A DNA stretch of 64,000 nt from Bacteroides congonensis (lineage in GTDB: Bacteria > Bacteroidota > Bacteroidia > Bacteroidales > Bacteroidaceae), in contig NZ_FQXY01000009.1 in the NCBI RefSeq assembly GCF_900130125.1, positions 124,001 to 188,000 of the forward strand, given 5' to 3'. The notes under the pieces were generated by a model. The model was not told the DNA's origin, did not search any database, and saw only the letters and a program-made list of their open reading frames with translations. The translations under genes and the position numbers were made by a program. Below are positions 26,292 to 33,188 of the stretch, piece after piece; position 1 is the first letter of the stretch; every line of letters begins with the position of its first letter.

Positions 26292-26393
26292 TTAAATTTG
26301 AGCCATACAAGAGGTTACTCCCAGGGCGGATACGATAGAAGTGGCTACTGTGATAATAACTTGCAGGATTTGTTTCCAGATTGACTTTTTCAT
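26292..26393 (-). CDS. Smalltalk protein (33 residues)
   Basis: Reading from the ATG at 26393 gives a 33-residue peptide: a lysine/tryptophan start (MKKSIWKQILQ), a hydrophobic helix (VIITVATSIVSALG) and a VTSC tail ending at a TAA at 26292. It matches the small membrane peptides called smalltalk, found in Bacteroides between HU-like and amidase genes. It could act as a holin-like or membrane-active partner of the amidase, but this is inference from size, topology and position. Confidence 0.8.
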   Translation of the reverse strand: MKKSIWKQILQVIITVATSIVSALGVTSCMAQI

Positions 26394-26460
26394 GATTTTT
26401 TTATTTTAGATAGTGAATAATGATACGTGATGAATAAAGAATGAGACTGACCGGTTGCCG

Positions 26461-26943
26461 TTATGCGGCCGGATCCGGCGTTTCGCCATCGTTGCCGTCG
26501 TCCGGATTCGGATCAGGAATTTCGGTATCACCACCGGCGTCTTCCTCTTTCCCCGGTTTGATTAAGGTGTACTTCATCGCCTTGCACATATCCGTAAGCA
26601 TAGCTCCCGGATGGAAACGGACACGCGATATCTTGATGCAAGTGGCAGCCTTGAACTTCTCCGCCGTTTCGGTTGCGTTACTGGTGGCAATCGTTATACG
26701 GAAACTTCCCATATCACCCAAGAGAACAATATTACCCAACGCCAACTGATTCTTCATTTCCAACAAAAACTCAGTGATACAACCCTTCAGCTCACCGATG
26801 GAAAAGGAAGAGCGCTCTGAGATACGACTGATAATCTCGTCCGTATCCACCTTGCGGTTACTACGTGCCATCGCGTAAAACTTAGCAGGTTCTTGTGGTT
26901 TCAACGGATTTCTGCGCTCCACCACTACATACTTCTGTGCCAT
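26461..26943 (-). CDS. HU-related DNA-binding protein
   Basis: A 160-residue HU/IHF-fold protein of the Bacteroidetes long histone-like type. The start at 26943 gives MAQKYVVVERRNPLKPQEPAKFYA, typical of the family; the longer frame crosses into the promoter. The central part includes VDTDEIISRISERSSFSIGELKGCITEFL and IVLLGDMGSFRITIATS, and the tail is acidic and proline-rich (GDTEIPDPNPDDGNDGE), unlike normal HU. It heads a likely operon with smalltalk and the amidase. Confidence 0.88.
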   Translation of the reverse strand: MAQKYVVVERRNPLKPQEPAKFYAMARSNRKVDTDEIISRISERSSFSIGELKGCITEFLLEMKNQLALGNIVLLGDMGSFRITIATSNATETAEKFKAATCIKISRVRFHPGAMLTDMCKAMKYTLIKPGKEEDAGGDTEIPDPNPDDGNDGETPDPAA

Positions 26944-27021
26944 ACTTCTTTCTTTTTTAATTAATAATGAATACTTGAAACTTACTACTTGAAAAACATA
27001 TTCCTGTAATCGATTACACTG

Positions 27022-27029
27022 CAAAGATA
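27022..27029 (-). promoter_or_regulatory. -7 element of the HU-like gene
   Basis: The minus strand reads TATCTTTG, an exact TAnnTTTG match, 78 nt before the ATG at 26943. Confidence 0.65.
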
Positions 27030-27046
27030 CCACATCGGAAAAGGGG

Positions 27047-27076
27047 AGTGAACGCCAGTGAACGACACTGGACGAT
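27047..27076. promoter_or_regulatory. Three 10-bp repeats with an embedded palindrome, candidate operator
   Basis: AGTGAACGCC, AGTGAACGAC and ACTGGACGAT follow each other with a 10-bp period. Inside, CCAGTG (27055-27060) and CACTGG (27066-27071) form an inverted repeat. The array lies just upstream of the HU -7 box, where a -33 contact would be expected. Confidence 0.55.
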
Positions 27077-27160
27077 GGTTATTATTTTTGACTGAATGCT
27101 TGCTGATATACGGAGAAAAGACTACCTTTATAGCATTAATAACAAAACAATCCGGTTAAA

Positions 27161-27424
27161 ATGGAAGAAGTCAGATTTTGCGTGAGATGCTATGATAAGA
27201 TAGAATTGGCGAGGATGTATTTCCCGAATTTGAGTAACCCCGTATCCGTTGCGAAACTTCGCCGCTGGATGCGTAACTGTATGCCTTTGATGGAAGAATT
27301 GACGGCGGGAGATTTTCATCCGAAACTGAAGATGTTCAGTGCACGGGAAGTCCGCCTTATCGTCCGTTATCTGGGAGAGCCGGACGGCTATCTCCTCATG
27401 CATGAGCATATGGATGCGGAATGA
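27161..27424 (+). CDS. DUF4248 family protein
   Basis: The 87-residue protein (VRCYDKIELARMYFPNLSNPVSVAKLRRWMRNC...) matches DUF4248, a short Bacteroidetes family that regularly sits divergent from HU-like genes beside amidase and helicase genes. The YFPNLSN...KLRRWM segment looks like a helix-turn-helix-type DNA-binding fold, possibly a regulator or terminase-like factor; the function is unproven. An imperfect -7 TACCTTTA lies at 27123-27130. Confidence 0.82.
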   Translation: MEEVRFCVRCYDKIELARMYFPNLSNPVSVAKLRRWMRNCMPLMEELTAGDFHPKLKMFSAREVRLIVRYLGEPDGYLLMHEHMDAE

Positions 27425-27515
27425 CCGCTCCTTTATGTGGAAACGGCCGCTCTTTTTGATAGAAAGGAGCGGTCGTTTTGCTGTAAATATACGGTCGTTT
27501 GCATGAAAACGACCG
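27423..27515 (+). terminator. Pair of related hairpins after the DUF4248 gene
   Basis: GACCGCTCCTTT (27423-27434) pairs with AAAGGAGCGGTC (27463-27474), followed by GTTTT. A second stem CGGTCGTTT/AAACGACCG (27492-27500, 27507-27515) shares the CGGTC core, so the arms can exchange partners. The pair separates two convergent genes. Confidence 0.7.
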
Positions 27516-27530
27516 CTTGGTTGGGAACAA

Positions 27531-28910
27531 TCAGGCGGTTGTATTCTTTTTCATCCACTCTATTCCGGGTACGTAGTCTTCCAGTTTTGTCATGCTCGGA
27601 TCATGTCTGAAGTAAAGCTCCTTAGTCGTTCCGTTGCGGTGTTTGACAACATCTATCACGCCTAGTCCTTCGGTGGGATATGAACTCTTGCGGTCAGTCT
27701 CACGGCCGGAAAGGGCGGGGCGCGAAAGCATCAGCACCAAGTCCGCGTCCTGTTCGATAGCTCCACTTTCGCGTAGGTCGCTCAGGCTGGGACGATTGTC
27801 GGGACGCCCTTCCACGTTGCGGTTCAACTGGCTGAGAAGTATCACGGGGATATTCAGCTCTTTTGCCACCATCTTGGCTTTACGGCTTGCCTGGGCTACT
27901 TCTTGCTCACGGTTGCGGTTGTTCTGGTCACTTTTCATGTCACACAGTTGCAGGTAGTCGATGATGACGGCGTCGCATTGCCCTTTGCTGTGCAGCAGTT
28001 TTGCGGAAGAGCGTACATAATCCATGCTCACTGACGGATTATCGTCAATGTGGATGGGCAGGCGTGACAACTCTATGGATGCTTCGTGTATCTGCTGTAC
28101 CTCGTCGGGAGTAAGCTGTCCGCTGCGGAGATGTGCGGGATTGACCCTCGGAGCGGCAGCCAGTAACCAGCGGTCGCCCAGTCGTTCACCTTGCATCTCC
28201 AGGCTATATACGGCGATATGGTATCCGGCAAGGGCGGCGGCGCGTGCCATGTGCAGGGCGACGGCCGTTTTGCCTACCGAGGGACGGGCGGCGAAAACTA
28301 TCTCGTCACCGTTCTGCCAGCCGCACGTCAGACTGTCGAGGTCGGCAAATCCGGTCGGTATCCCCGTGACGCCATTCTTGTTGGAAGCAATGCGGACTTC
28401 TATCTGCCTGACGGTATCTTCCATAAGCTGCACCATGGAACGGAGATGTTCGGCATTGCCGCATTCTTTCTCCAACCGGTCGAGCAGGGCATGGGTGTCT
28501 GCCAACGTATCATCTATGTCGGTTGATTCATCAGCCGCCAGTGCCAGGAGTTTGTGGAATCCCAGAATCGCTTCACGGCGGATATATTTCTGTTTCAGTA
28601 TCCGGGCATGGTATTCCAGATGGGCACTGGACACTACACGGGAGCTGACGCGTACTATTGTGTAAGCCCCGCCTACGAACTCAAGTTTGCCGCGTTGCGC
28701 CAGTTCCTCTTTGGCGGTAATGATGTCTATTGCCTTTCCGGCACGATACATGCTCTGCAAGGCGGAATAAATCTCACGGTTTACCTCATTGTAAAATACT
28801 TCCGGTCGCAATATGTCGGCAACCAGTGTGATAGCTTTGCTTTCCAGCAGGCAGGCGCCGAGTACGACTTCCTCGAGCTCGGCATCCTGCGGGTTTAAAA
28901 TTTCACTCAT
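27531..28910 (-). CDS. Replicative DNA helicase, DnaB family
   Basis: A 459-residue DnaB-type helicase with the N-terminal DnaB domain (PQDAELEEVVLGACLLESKA) and a RecA-like ATPase domain: Walker A FAARPSVGKT near residues 207-216, Walker B VIIDYLQL, and the QLNRNVEGRPDNRPSLSDLRESGAIEQDADLVL region conserved in DnaB. It is somewhat shorter than chromosomal DnaB, and its neighbours indicate an accessory copy from a phage or integrated element. The upstream helix-turn-helix gene, 9 bp away, probably encodes its initiator or loader. Confidence 0.92.
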   Translation of the reverse strand: MSEILNPQDAELEEVVLGACLLESKAITLVADILRPEVFYNEVNREIYSALQSMYRAGKAIDIITAKEELAQRGKLEFVGGAYTIVRVSSRVVSSAHLEYHARILKQKYIRREAILGFHKLLALAADESTDIDDTLADTHALLDRLEKECGNAEHLRSMVQLMEDTVRQIEVRIASNKNGVTGIPTGFADLDSLTCGWQNGDEIVFAARPSVGKTAVALHMARAAALAGYHIAVYSLEMQGERLGDRWLLAAAPRVNPAHLRSGQLTPDEVQQIHEASIELSRLPIHIDDNPSVSMDYVRSSAKLLHSKGQCDAVIIDYLQLCDMKSDQNNRNREQEVAQASRKAKMVAKELNIPVILLSQLNRNVEGRPDNRPSLSDLRESGAIEQDADLVLMLSRPALSGRETDRKSSYPTEGLGVIDVVKHRNGTTKELYFRHDPSMTKLEDYVPGIEWMKKNTTA

Positions 28911-28919
28911 TTTCTTTTC

Positions 28920-29537
28920 TTAATAATCATATTCATTCATGAACGCCTTGTCCGACAGATACGTGCTTGCCTGCATACAGTACTTCGTATCTTTCAGGTT
29001 GTCATAATATTCATCAATATTCTTCAGGCTGAGACTCCGTTCGCGGGCGGACAGTTTCTTCCATTCACGGCGCGCGCGCCCGATATTGCGCTTGGGTGTG
29101 CGGGTCACCTCATGATACTTCTCCCAAAATGCCTCAAAAGTCATCCCGTCCGCTTCTTCGCGGGCATTCTCCCGGCGTTTCTGTCCGACTAACATATCGT
29201 AATCGGGAATACGTATGTGAGTGATATACGGGTTGCTTAATCTCTCGATAATACCCTCTTCGTACATCTTATTGAAGAAATACCGTGTACGGCTGCGTTT
29301 CCATCCGAACAATTTCGCCCAATGAGTGAGCGACATCACGGATTCGCCGCGATGGCACTCGAACGTGTGATTGTGTATGCAACACGTCGTGGTGCTGTAA
29401 TTGACATGGGTCAATACCAGGATAAAGGCATCGAAACTTCCCGTTGCGCCTTTGGTCGCCTTCATCTGCTCCTCGAATAATACTTTAGGGAAGAGGAGAT
29501 ATCCCTTTTTTAGCATTTCTGCTGTTGGTTTGCTCAT
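28920..29537 (-). CDS. Helix-turn-helix replication-type accessory protein
   Basis: The 205-residue protein has a winged-helix-like segment in its middle (RGESVMSLTHWAKLFGWKRSRTRYFFNKMYEEGIIERLS), as in phage replication initiators and DnaD/O-like loaders, and a basic C-terminal part (FWEKYHEVTRTPKRNIGRARREWKKLSARERSL) resembling the extension found on many Bacteroides primosome-type proteins. It directly precedes the DnaB-like helicase gene. A role in origin recognition or helicase loading is inferred from this pairing. Confidence 0.7.
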   Translation of the reverse strand: MSKPTAEMLKKGYLLFPKVLFEEQMKATKGATGSFDAFILVLTHVNYSTTTCCIHNHTFECHRGESVMSLTHWAKLFGWKRSRTRYFFNKMYEEGIIERLSNPYITHIRIPDYDMLVGQKRRENAREEADGMTFEAFWEKYHEVTRTPKRNIGRARREWKKLSARERSLSLKNIDEYYDNLKDTKYCMQASTYLSDKAFMNEYDY

Positions 29538-29801
29538 AATTTATATTATTTATGAATGTTATATGACAGTGTCCCGCCCGTTTGGCACGTTTTTTTTGAA
29601 CCGCCTGAACCGACCACTTCCATTTTCTCTCAAATGCCCTGTTGAAGGGGGAGAGCGTTGCTGCTGTAAATTCACTTCGGCCCCCTTTTCGTCCCTTAAT
29701 ATATATAGTAAAGAAAGAATGTATTAAAATACATTATATTTTTCCCTCGCCTGGCATCGTCTTTTCTTCGCGTATCATTGTCCGCAATCTTTAATTCTCC
29801 G

Positions 29802-29809
29802 CAAAAGTA
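29802..29809 (-). promoter_or_regulatory. Possible -7 element of the replication protein-helicase operon
   Basis: The minus strand reads TACTTTTG, a TAnnTTTG match, but 264 nt from the start codon, implying a long leader. Confidence 0.4.
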
Positions 29810-29918
29810 AGCCTTATTGCGCTGTAGGGAAAAACCGAGTTTTTGATGCCGGTAATTTAAAAGTGCGGTTAGTATGAATATTTTTAAAAGAAAATCTAAT
29901 TATTTAAACAATCTTCTC

Positions 29919-29926
29919 TATATTTG
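29919..29926 (+). promoter_or_regulatory. -7 element upstream of the coiled-coil gene
   Basis: TATATTTG matches TAnnTTTG, 86 nt before the chosen start. No good -33 is seen. Confidence 0.5.
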
Positions 29927-30012
29927 CATACGTAAATAGATTTTATATGACCTTGTCGCCGATTGACTGGCAGCGAAGTAGAAGTATGTATGTATAACTA
30001 AAACTTATAATT

Positions 30013-30417
30013 TTGAAAGAATCAAAAACAGTAAAGGAACGTTTACAATTAAAACGGGAACAACTCATTCACCAAAACGAGAAATTGGAACAAATGAAGC
30101 GCACAATACAAAACACGGAAGAAGAGGTAACGCAATTGGAATACCTTCAAAGCGAGATGGAACATCTGGAGAAGGCAAATCGTGAAGCACGGGAGATTGC
30201 CTACGATAAAGTGAGGGACGCTTTTGCTTGTTTCTCCCGGATGTTCGATTATCTGCATCGCCGCTTGCATCAGACTTTTAAATATAAACTGGCATGTGAG
30301 GTTATATGCTCCCGTTATAAATTCAGGAGCCGGTCGCACTCTCCCGGGCAGAAATACCTCAGTTTTGCCACCGTGCTGGCCTACTTCAAACGCGAAAGAG
30401 GAATGGTAAATGCGTGA
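30013..30417 (+). CDS. Coiled-coil protein of unknown function
   Basis: The 134-residue frame starts with TTG at 30013; the first in-frame ATG is at 30094, so the start is uncertain. Residues 1-65 are highly charged and heptad-like (EKLEQMKRTIQNTEEEVTQLEYLQSEMEHLEKANREAREIA), predicting a coiled coil. The C-terminal half is basic with Phe/Tyr clusters (FACFSRMFDYLHRRLHQTFKYKLACEVI). I do not recognise a family. It lies between the helicase block and the GNAT/IbrA/IbrB operon and may belong to the same element. Confidence 0.6.
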   Translation: MKESKTVKERLQLKREQLIHQNEKLEQMKRTIQNTEEEVTQLEYLQSEMEHLEKANREAREIAYDKVRDAFACFSRMFDYLHRRLHQTFKYKLACEVICSRYKFRSRSHSPGQKYLSFATVLAYFKRERGMVNA

Positions 30418-30500
30418 CATTAAAAATATTGAATATAATGATAATAACATGAAAAACAAATGTTTTAGGAACAGAAGTGACTATATTGATATTTTTTCCT

Positions 30501-30508
30501 TATTTTTG
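30501..30508 (+). promoter_or_regulatory. -7 element of the GNAT-IbrA-IbrB operon
   Basis: TATTTTTG matches TAnnTTTG, 20 nt before the ATG at 30529. It supports ATG 30529 over the TTG at 30520. Confidence 0.6.
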
Positions 30509-30528
30509 TATGTCCATTTTTGAATGAT

Positions 30529-30936
30529 ATGATACAGATAATACAATTAAAAGGAAAAGACAAACACTTGTATCGGCTTTTGGCACCGATGGTTATGGAT
30601 CCTGAAGTAATACGCGCCAATAATAATTACCCTTTCAAAACAAGCGAAGAGTATGTGTGGTTCATTGCGCTGAGAGAAAGGGAAGTGGTGGGATTCATTC
30701 CGGTGGAGCAGAAGAACCGGAAGAAAGCTGTAATCAATAATTATTATGTGAAGGCGGAAGGCGCCGAACGGGAGGAAATACTGTCTCTTCTGTTGCCTGC
30801 CGTCACAGCGGAATTCGAACCGGAAAGCTGGTTGCTCAATTCAATCACACTGATACAAGACAAAGAGATATTCGAGAAGTTTGAATTTACATCCCTGGAC
30901 AAGAAATGGACACGGTATGTTAAAATGTATAGATGA
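30529..30936 (+). CDS. GNAT-fold-like protein, first gene of the IbrA/IbrB-type operon
   Basis: The 135-residue protein has a compact alpha/beta pattern with YVWFIALREREVVGFIPVEQKNRKKAVINNYYVKAEGAEREEILSLLLPAVTAEF, resembling a small GNAT domain with the usual beta4-alpha3 region, although the acetyl-CoA P-loop (Q/RxxGxG/A) is not clear. It may therefore be a degenerate or non-acetyl GNAT. The stop is 3 bp before the IbrA-like ATG, so the proteins are probably made together. An amino acid- or nucleotide-modifying role is inference. Confidence 0.65.
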   Translation: MIQIIQLKGKDKHLYRLLAPMVMDPEVIRANNNYPFKTSEEYVWFIALREREVVGFIPVEQKNRKKAVINNYYVKAEGAEREEILSLLLPAVTAEFEPESWLLNSITLIQDKEIFEKFEFTSLDKKWTRYVKMYR

Positions 30937-30939
30937 TAT

Positions 30940-32244
30940 ATGGGGAAAAAGAAAATAGCGGGAACGAAGAATGTATATGAATTAGCACAAGAACGACTGA
31001 AAGTTATATTTAACGAATTTGATAATATCTATGTGTCTTTCTCAGGGGGAAAGGACAGCGGGGTACTCCTGAGTATGTGTATCGACTATATCCGCAAGAA
31101 TAACCTGAAGATACGTCTCGGGGTCTTTCATATGGATTACGAGATTCAATATAAGATGACCATTGACTATGTAGACCGGATACTGGAGGCGAATAAGGAC
31201 ATTCTGGACGTATATCGCGTTTGTGTTCCTTTCCGCGTGGCCACATGTACGTCCATGTACCAGTCATTCTGGCGTCCCTGGGAGGACAGCAAGAAGAAGC
31301 TATGGGTGCGCTCCATGCCTAAAAAGGCGATGACCAAAGATGATTTTCCTTTTTATAACACATCGATGTGGGATTATGAATTCCAGATGCGTTTCGCGCA
31401 ATGGATACATAATAAAAAAGATGCGGTGCGTACTTGTTGCCTGATCGGTATCCGCACCCAGGAGAGTTTCAACCGATGGCGCTGTATCTATATGAGCCGT
31501 AAGTTCCAGATGTATCACAAGTATAAATGGACGTCGAAAGTAGGGAATGACATTTATAACGCTTATCCTATCTACGACTGGAAAACGACGGACGTATGGA
31601 CGGCCAACGGAAAATTCCAATGGGATTATAATACGTTGTATGACCTTTATTACCGTGCGGGCGTCAATCTGGAACGTCAGCGTGTGGCAAGTCCCTTTAT
31701 CAATGAGGCGCAGGAGAGCCTTCAGCTCTACCGGGTGCTCGACCCCAATACGTGGGGCAAGATGATAGGACGGGTGAATGGTGTCAACTTTACCGGAATG
31801 TATGGCGGTACGCATGCCATGGGATGGCAGTCGGTGAAACTTCCCGAAGGCTATACGTGGCGTGAGTTCATGTACTTCCTGTTGTCCACCCTGCCTGAAC
31901 GGGCACGGAAGAATTATCTCCGCAAACTGTCGGTGAGCGTGAACTTCTGGCGGACGAAAGGCGGATGCCTGAGTGAGTCCACCATCAAAAAATTGATTGA
32001 TGCCAAAGTGCCGATTATCGTTATGGACAACAGTAATTATAAGACGCTGAAGAAGCCGGTGCGTATGGAATATCAGGATGATATTGACATTCCCGAGTTC
32101 AGGGAGATACCTACCTACAAGCGGATGTGCGTCTGCATCATCAAGAATGACCATGCCTGCAAGTATATGGGATTCTCGCCGACAAAGGAAGAGATGAGTA
32201 AGAGAAGTCAAATTATGGAACAATATAGAATCATAGTATCATGA
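30940..32244 (+). CDS. IbrA-like PP-loop ATPase (PAPS reductase fold plus DUF3440)
   Basis: The 434-residue protein starts with a PP-loop ATPase domain; the ATP-pyrophosphatase motif SGGKDS is at residues 35-40 and FHMDYEIQY follows. A middle region contains RTCCLIGIRTQESFNRWR with paired cysteines, and the C-terminal half (GCLSESTIKKLIDAKVPIIVMDN... CVCIIKNDHACKYMGFSP) matches DUF3440. IbrA of E. coli has this architecture and, with IbrB, activates immunoglobulin-binding protein genes. The biochemical reaction is unknown. It overlaps the IbrB-like gene by 4 bp. Confidence 0.88.
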   Translation: MGKKKIAGTKNVYELAQERLKVIFNEFDNIYVSFSGGKDSGVLLSMCIDYIRKNNLKIRLGVFHMDYEIQYKMTIDYVDRILEANKDILDVYRVCVPFRVATCTSMYQSFWRPWEDSKKKLWVRSMPKKAMTKDDFPFYNTSMWDYEFQMRFAQWIHNKKDAVRTCCLIGIRTQESFNRWRCIYMSRKFQMYHKYKWTSKVGNDIYNAYPIYDWKTTDVWTANGKFQWDYNTLYDLYYRAGVNLERQRVASPFINEAQESLQLYRVLDPNTWGKMIGRVNGVNFTGMYGGTHAMGWQSVKLPEGYTWREFMYFLLSTLPERARKNYLRKLSVSVNFWRTKGGCLSESTIKKLIDAKVPIIVMDNSNYKTLKKPVRMEYQDDIDIPEFREIPTYKRMCVCIIKNDHACKYMGFSPTKEEMSKRSQIMEQYRIIVS

Positions 32245-32783
32245 GTGTAGATAAAAGCCCTGTTTACGAGGTAAAGGCGGTACCGGTAGAAAAAGTATAT
32301 GCGAACGATTATAATCCGAATGTCGTTGCGCCGCCTGAAATGAAGTTGCTCGAACTTTCTATTTGGGAAGATGGCTTTACGATGCCATGTGTATGTTATT
32401 ATAATAAGGATGAAGACCGTTATATCCTGGTAGACGGCTATCACCGCTATACGGTACTGAAAACTTCACAGCGTATCTACAAGCGCGAGAACGGGCTGCT
32501 CCCGATTGTGGTGATAGACAAGGATTTGTCGAACCGTATGAGTTCGACGATCCGGCATAACCGTGCCCGTGGGATGCATAACATCGAATTGATGTGCAAC
32601 ATTGTTGCGGAACTCGACAAGGCGGGCATGTCCGACCAGTGGATTATGAAGAATATCGGTATGGATCGTGACGAGTTGTTACGCCTGAAACAGATTTCAG
32701 GACTTGCCGACCTCTTTGCCAACCGTGAGTTCAGTATCCCTGACGAGGTGGCGCCTACGGAAACGGAGCGTAAAGTGTTATAA
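32241..32783 (+). CDS. IbrB-like ParB/sulfiredoxin-fold protein
   Basis: The 180-residue protein has a ParB N-terminal nuclease/sulfiredoxin-like domain: VYANDYNPNVVAPPEMKLLELSIWEDGF, then ILVDGYHRYTVL with the DGYHR nucleotide-binding motif at residues 65-69, then STIRHNRARGMHNIELM at about 102-118. The C-terminal helices (IMKNIGMDRDELLRLKQISGLADLF) look like a DNA-binding helix-turn-helix. ParB-fold proteins can act as CTPases, nucleases or kinases. Start/stop overlap (ATGA) with the PP-loop gene means obligate coupling. No phosphorothioation genes are nearby. Confidence 0.88.
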   Translation: MSVDKSPVYEVKAVPVEKVYANDYNPNVVAPPEMKLLELSIWEDGFTMPCVCYYNKDEDRYILVDGYHRYTVLKTSQRIYKRENGLLPIVVIDKDLSNRMSSTIRHNRARGMHNIELMCNIVAELDKAGMSDQWIMKNIGMDRDELLRLKQISGLADLFANREFSIPDEVAPTETERKVL

Positions 32784-32824
32784 TCTGATAGCTATATATA
32801 TACAGGATTTCAACATTTAACCAT

Positions 32825-32900
32825 TTAGGCACAAATCATTCCAGATATGGAGCGTTTTTCTCCCGAAATACGTCTTTATGTTTGTCTGATTTGTGCCTGA
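32825..32900. repeat. Inverted repeat enclosing a promoter motif upstream of the fimbrial genes
   Basis: AGGCACAAATCA (32827-32838) is the exact reverse complement of TGATTTGTGCCT (32887-32898), separated by 48 bp. TATGTTTG at 32877-32884 lies just inside the right arm, pointing to the fimbrial operon. No U-run follows. The arms resemble those of the 11606-11698 repeat. Confidence 0.7.
32877..32884 (+). promoter_or_regulatory. Candidate -7 element of the fimbrial operon
   Basis: TATGTTTG matches TAnnTTTG. The leader to the ATG at 33189 would be about 300 nt. No good -33 TTG is seen. Confidence 0.45.
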
Positions 32901-33188
32901 ATCGTATCTATATGATATGAAAAATTATCAGTCATTGCTTATTCGTTTGTTTTGATATTCGCAACTGTTATTTCTTAAAGCGTGCGGATACTGCAAAAAA
33001 TCCTTTTATTCCGCCCTTTTATTTTATATTCCGTAATCCCGCGGGGCGCAAATCACATTAATAGCCTTATTTCCCGATTCCAATTCTCTGTAACAGAAAT
33101 GAATACAATTCTGTATCTCCTTTAATATTCCGAAATTTGCAATATGAGATTGATACAAAATTTAGTCTCGCGAATTTAAGGTTATTAG

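Larger units (their letters stand above)
29538..30012. other. 475-bp intergenic region
   Basis: No convincing gene is seen. On the minus strand a TACTTTTG box at 29802-29809 would give the replication protein gene a leader of about 260 nt. On the plus strand TATATTTG at 29919-29926 precedes the coiled-coil gene, and a 16-codon open frame starts with ATG at 29947 and stops at 29997 before the real gene. Confidence 0.6.
32784..33188. other. 405-bp intergenic region before the fimbrial operon
   Basis: No gene is seen. It contains a 12-bp inverted repeat (32827-32838 and 32887-32898) enclosing a plus-oriented -7 motif, then about 290 bp of A/T-rich leader with no other exact TAnnTTTG match in the plus direction that I could find. 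Confidence 0.65.

Noticed and set aside
29947..29997. 16-codon upstream open frame as a real peptide gene
   Set aside because: It is short, has no family resemblance and could arise by chance; kept only as a note in the intergenic entry.
31300..32223. 307-residue minus-strand open frame opposite the IbrA-like gene
   Set aside because: It is a shadow of the PP-loop/DUF3440 gene, whose motifs are intact.
30940..32783. DNA phosphorothioation (Dnd or Ssp) system
   Set aside because: The PP-loop and ParB-fold proteins superficially recall DndC and DndB, but the DUF3440 domain and absence of DndA, D, E or Ssp partners point to the IbrA/IbrB type.
32825..32900. Intrinsic terminator of the IbrB-like gene
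   Set aside because: The loop is 48 nt and no U-run follows the right arm, so termination by this structure is unlikely.
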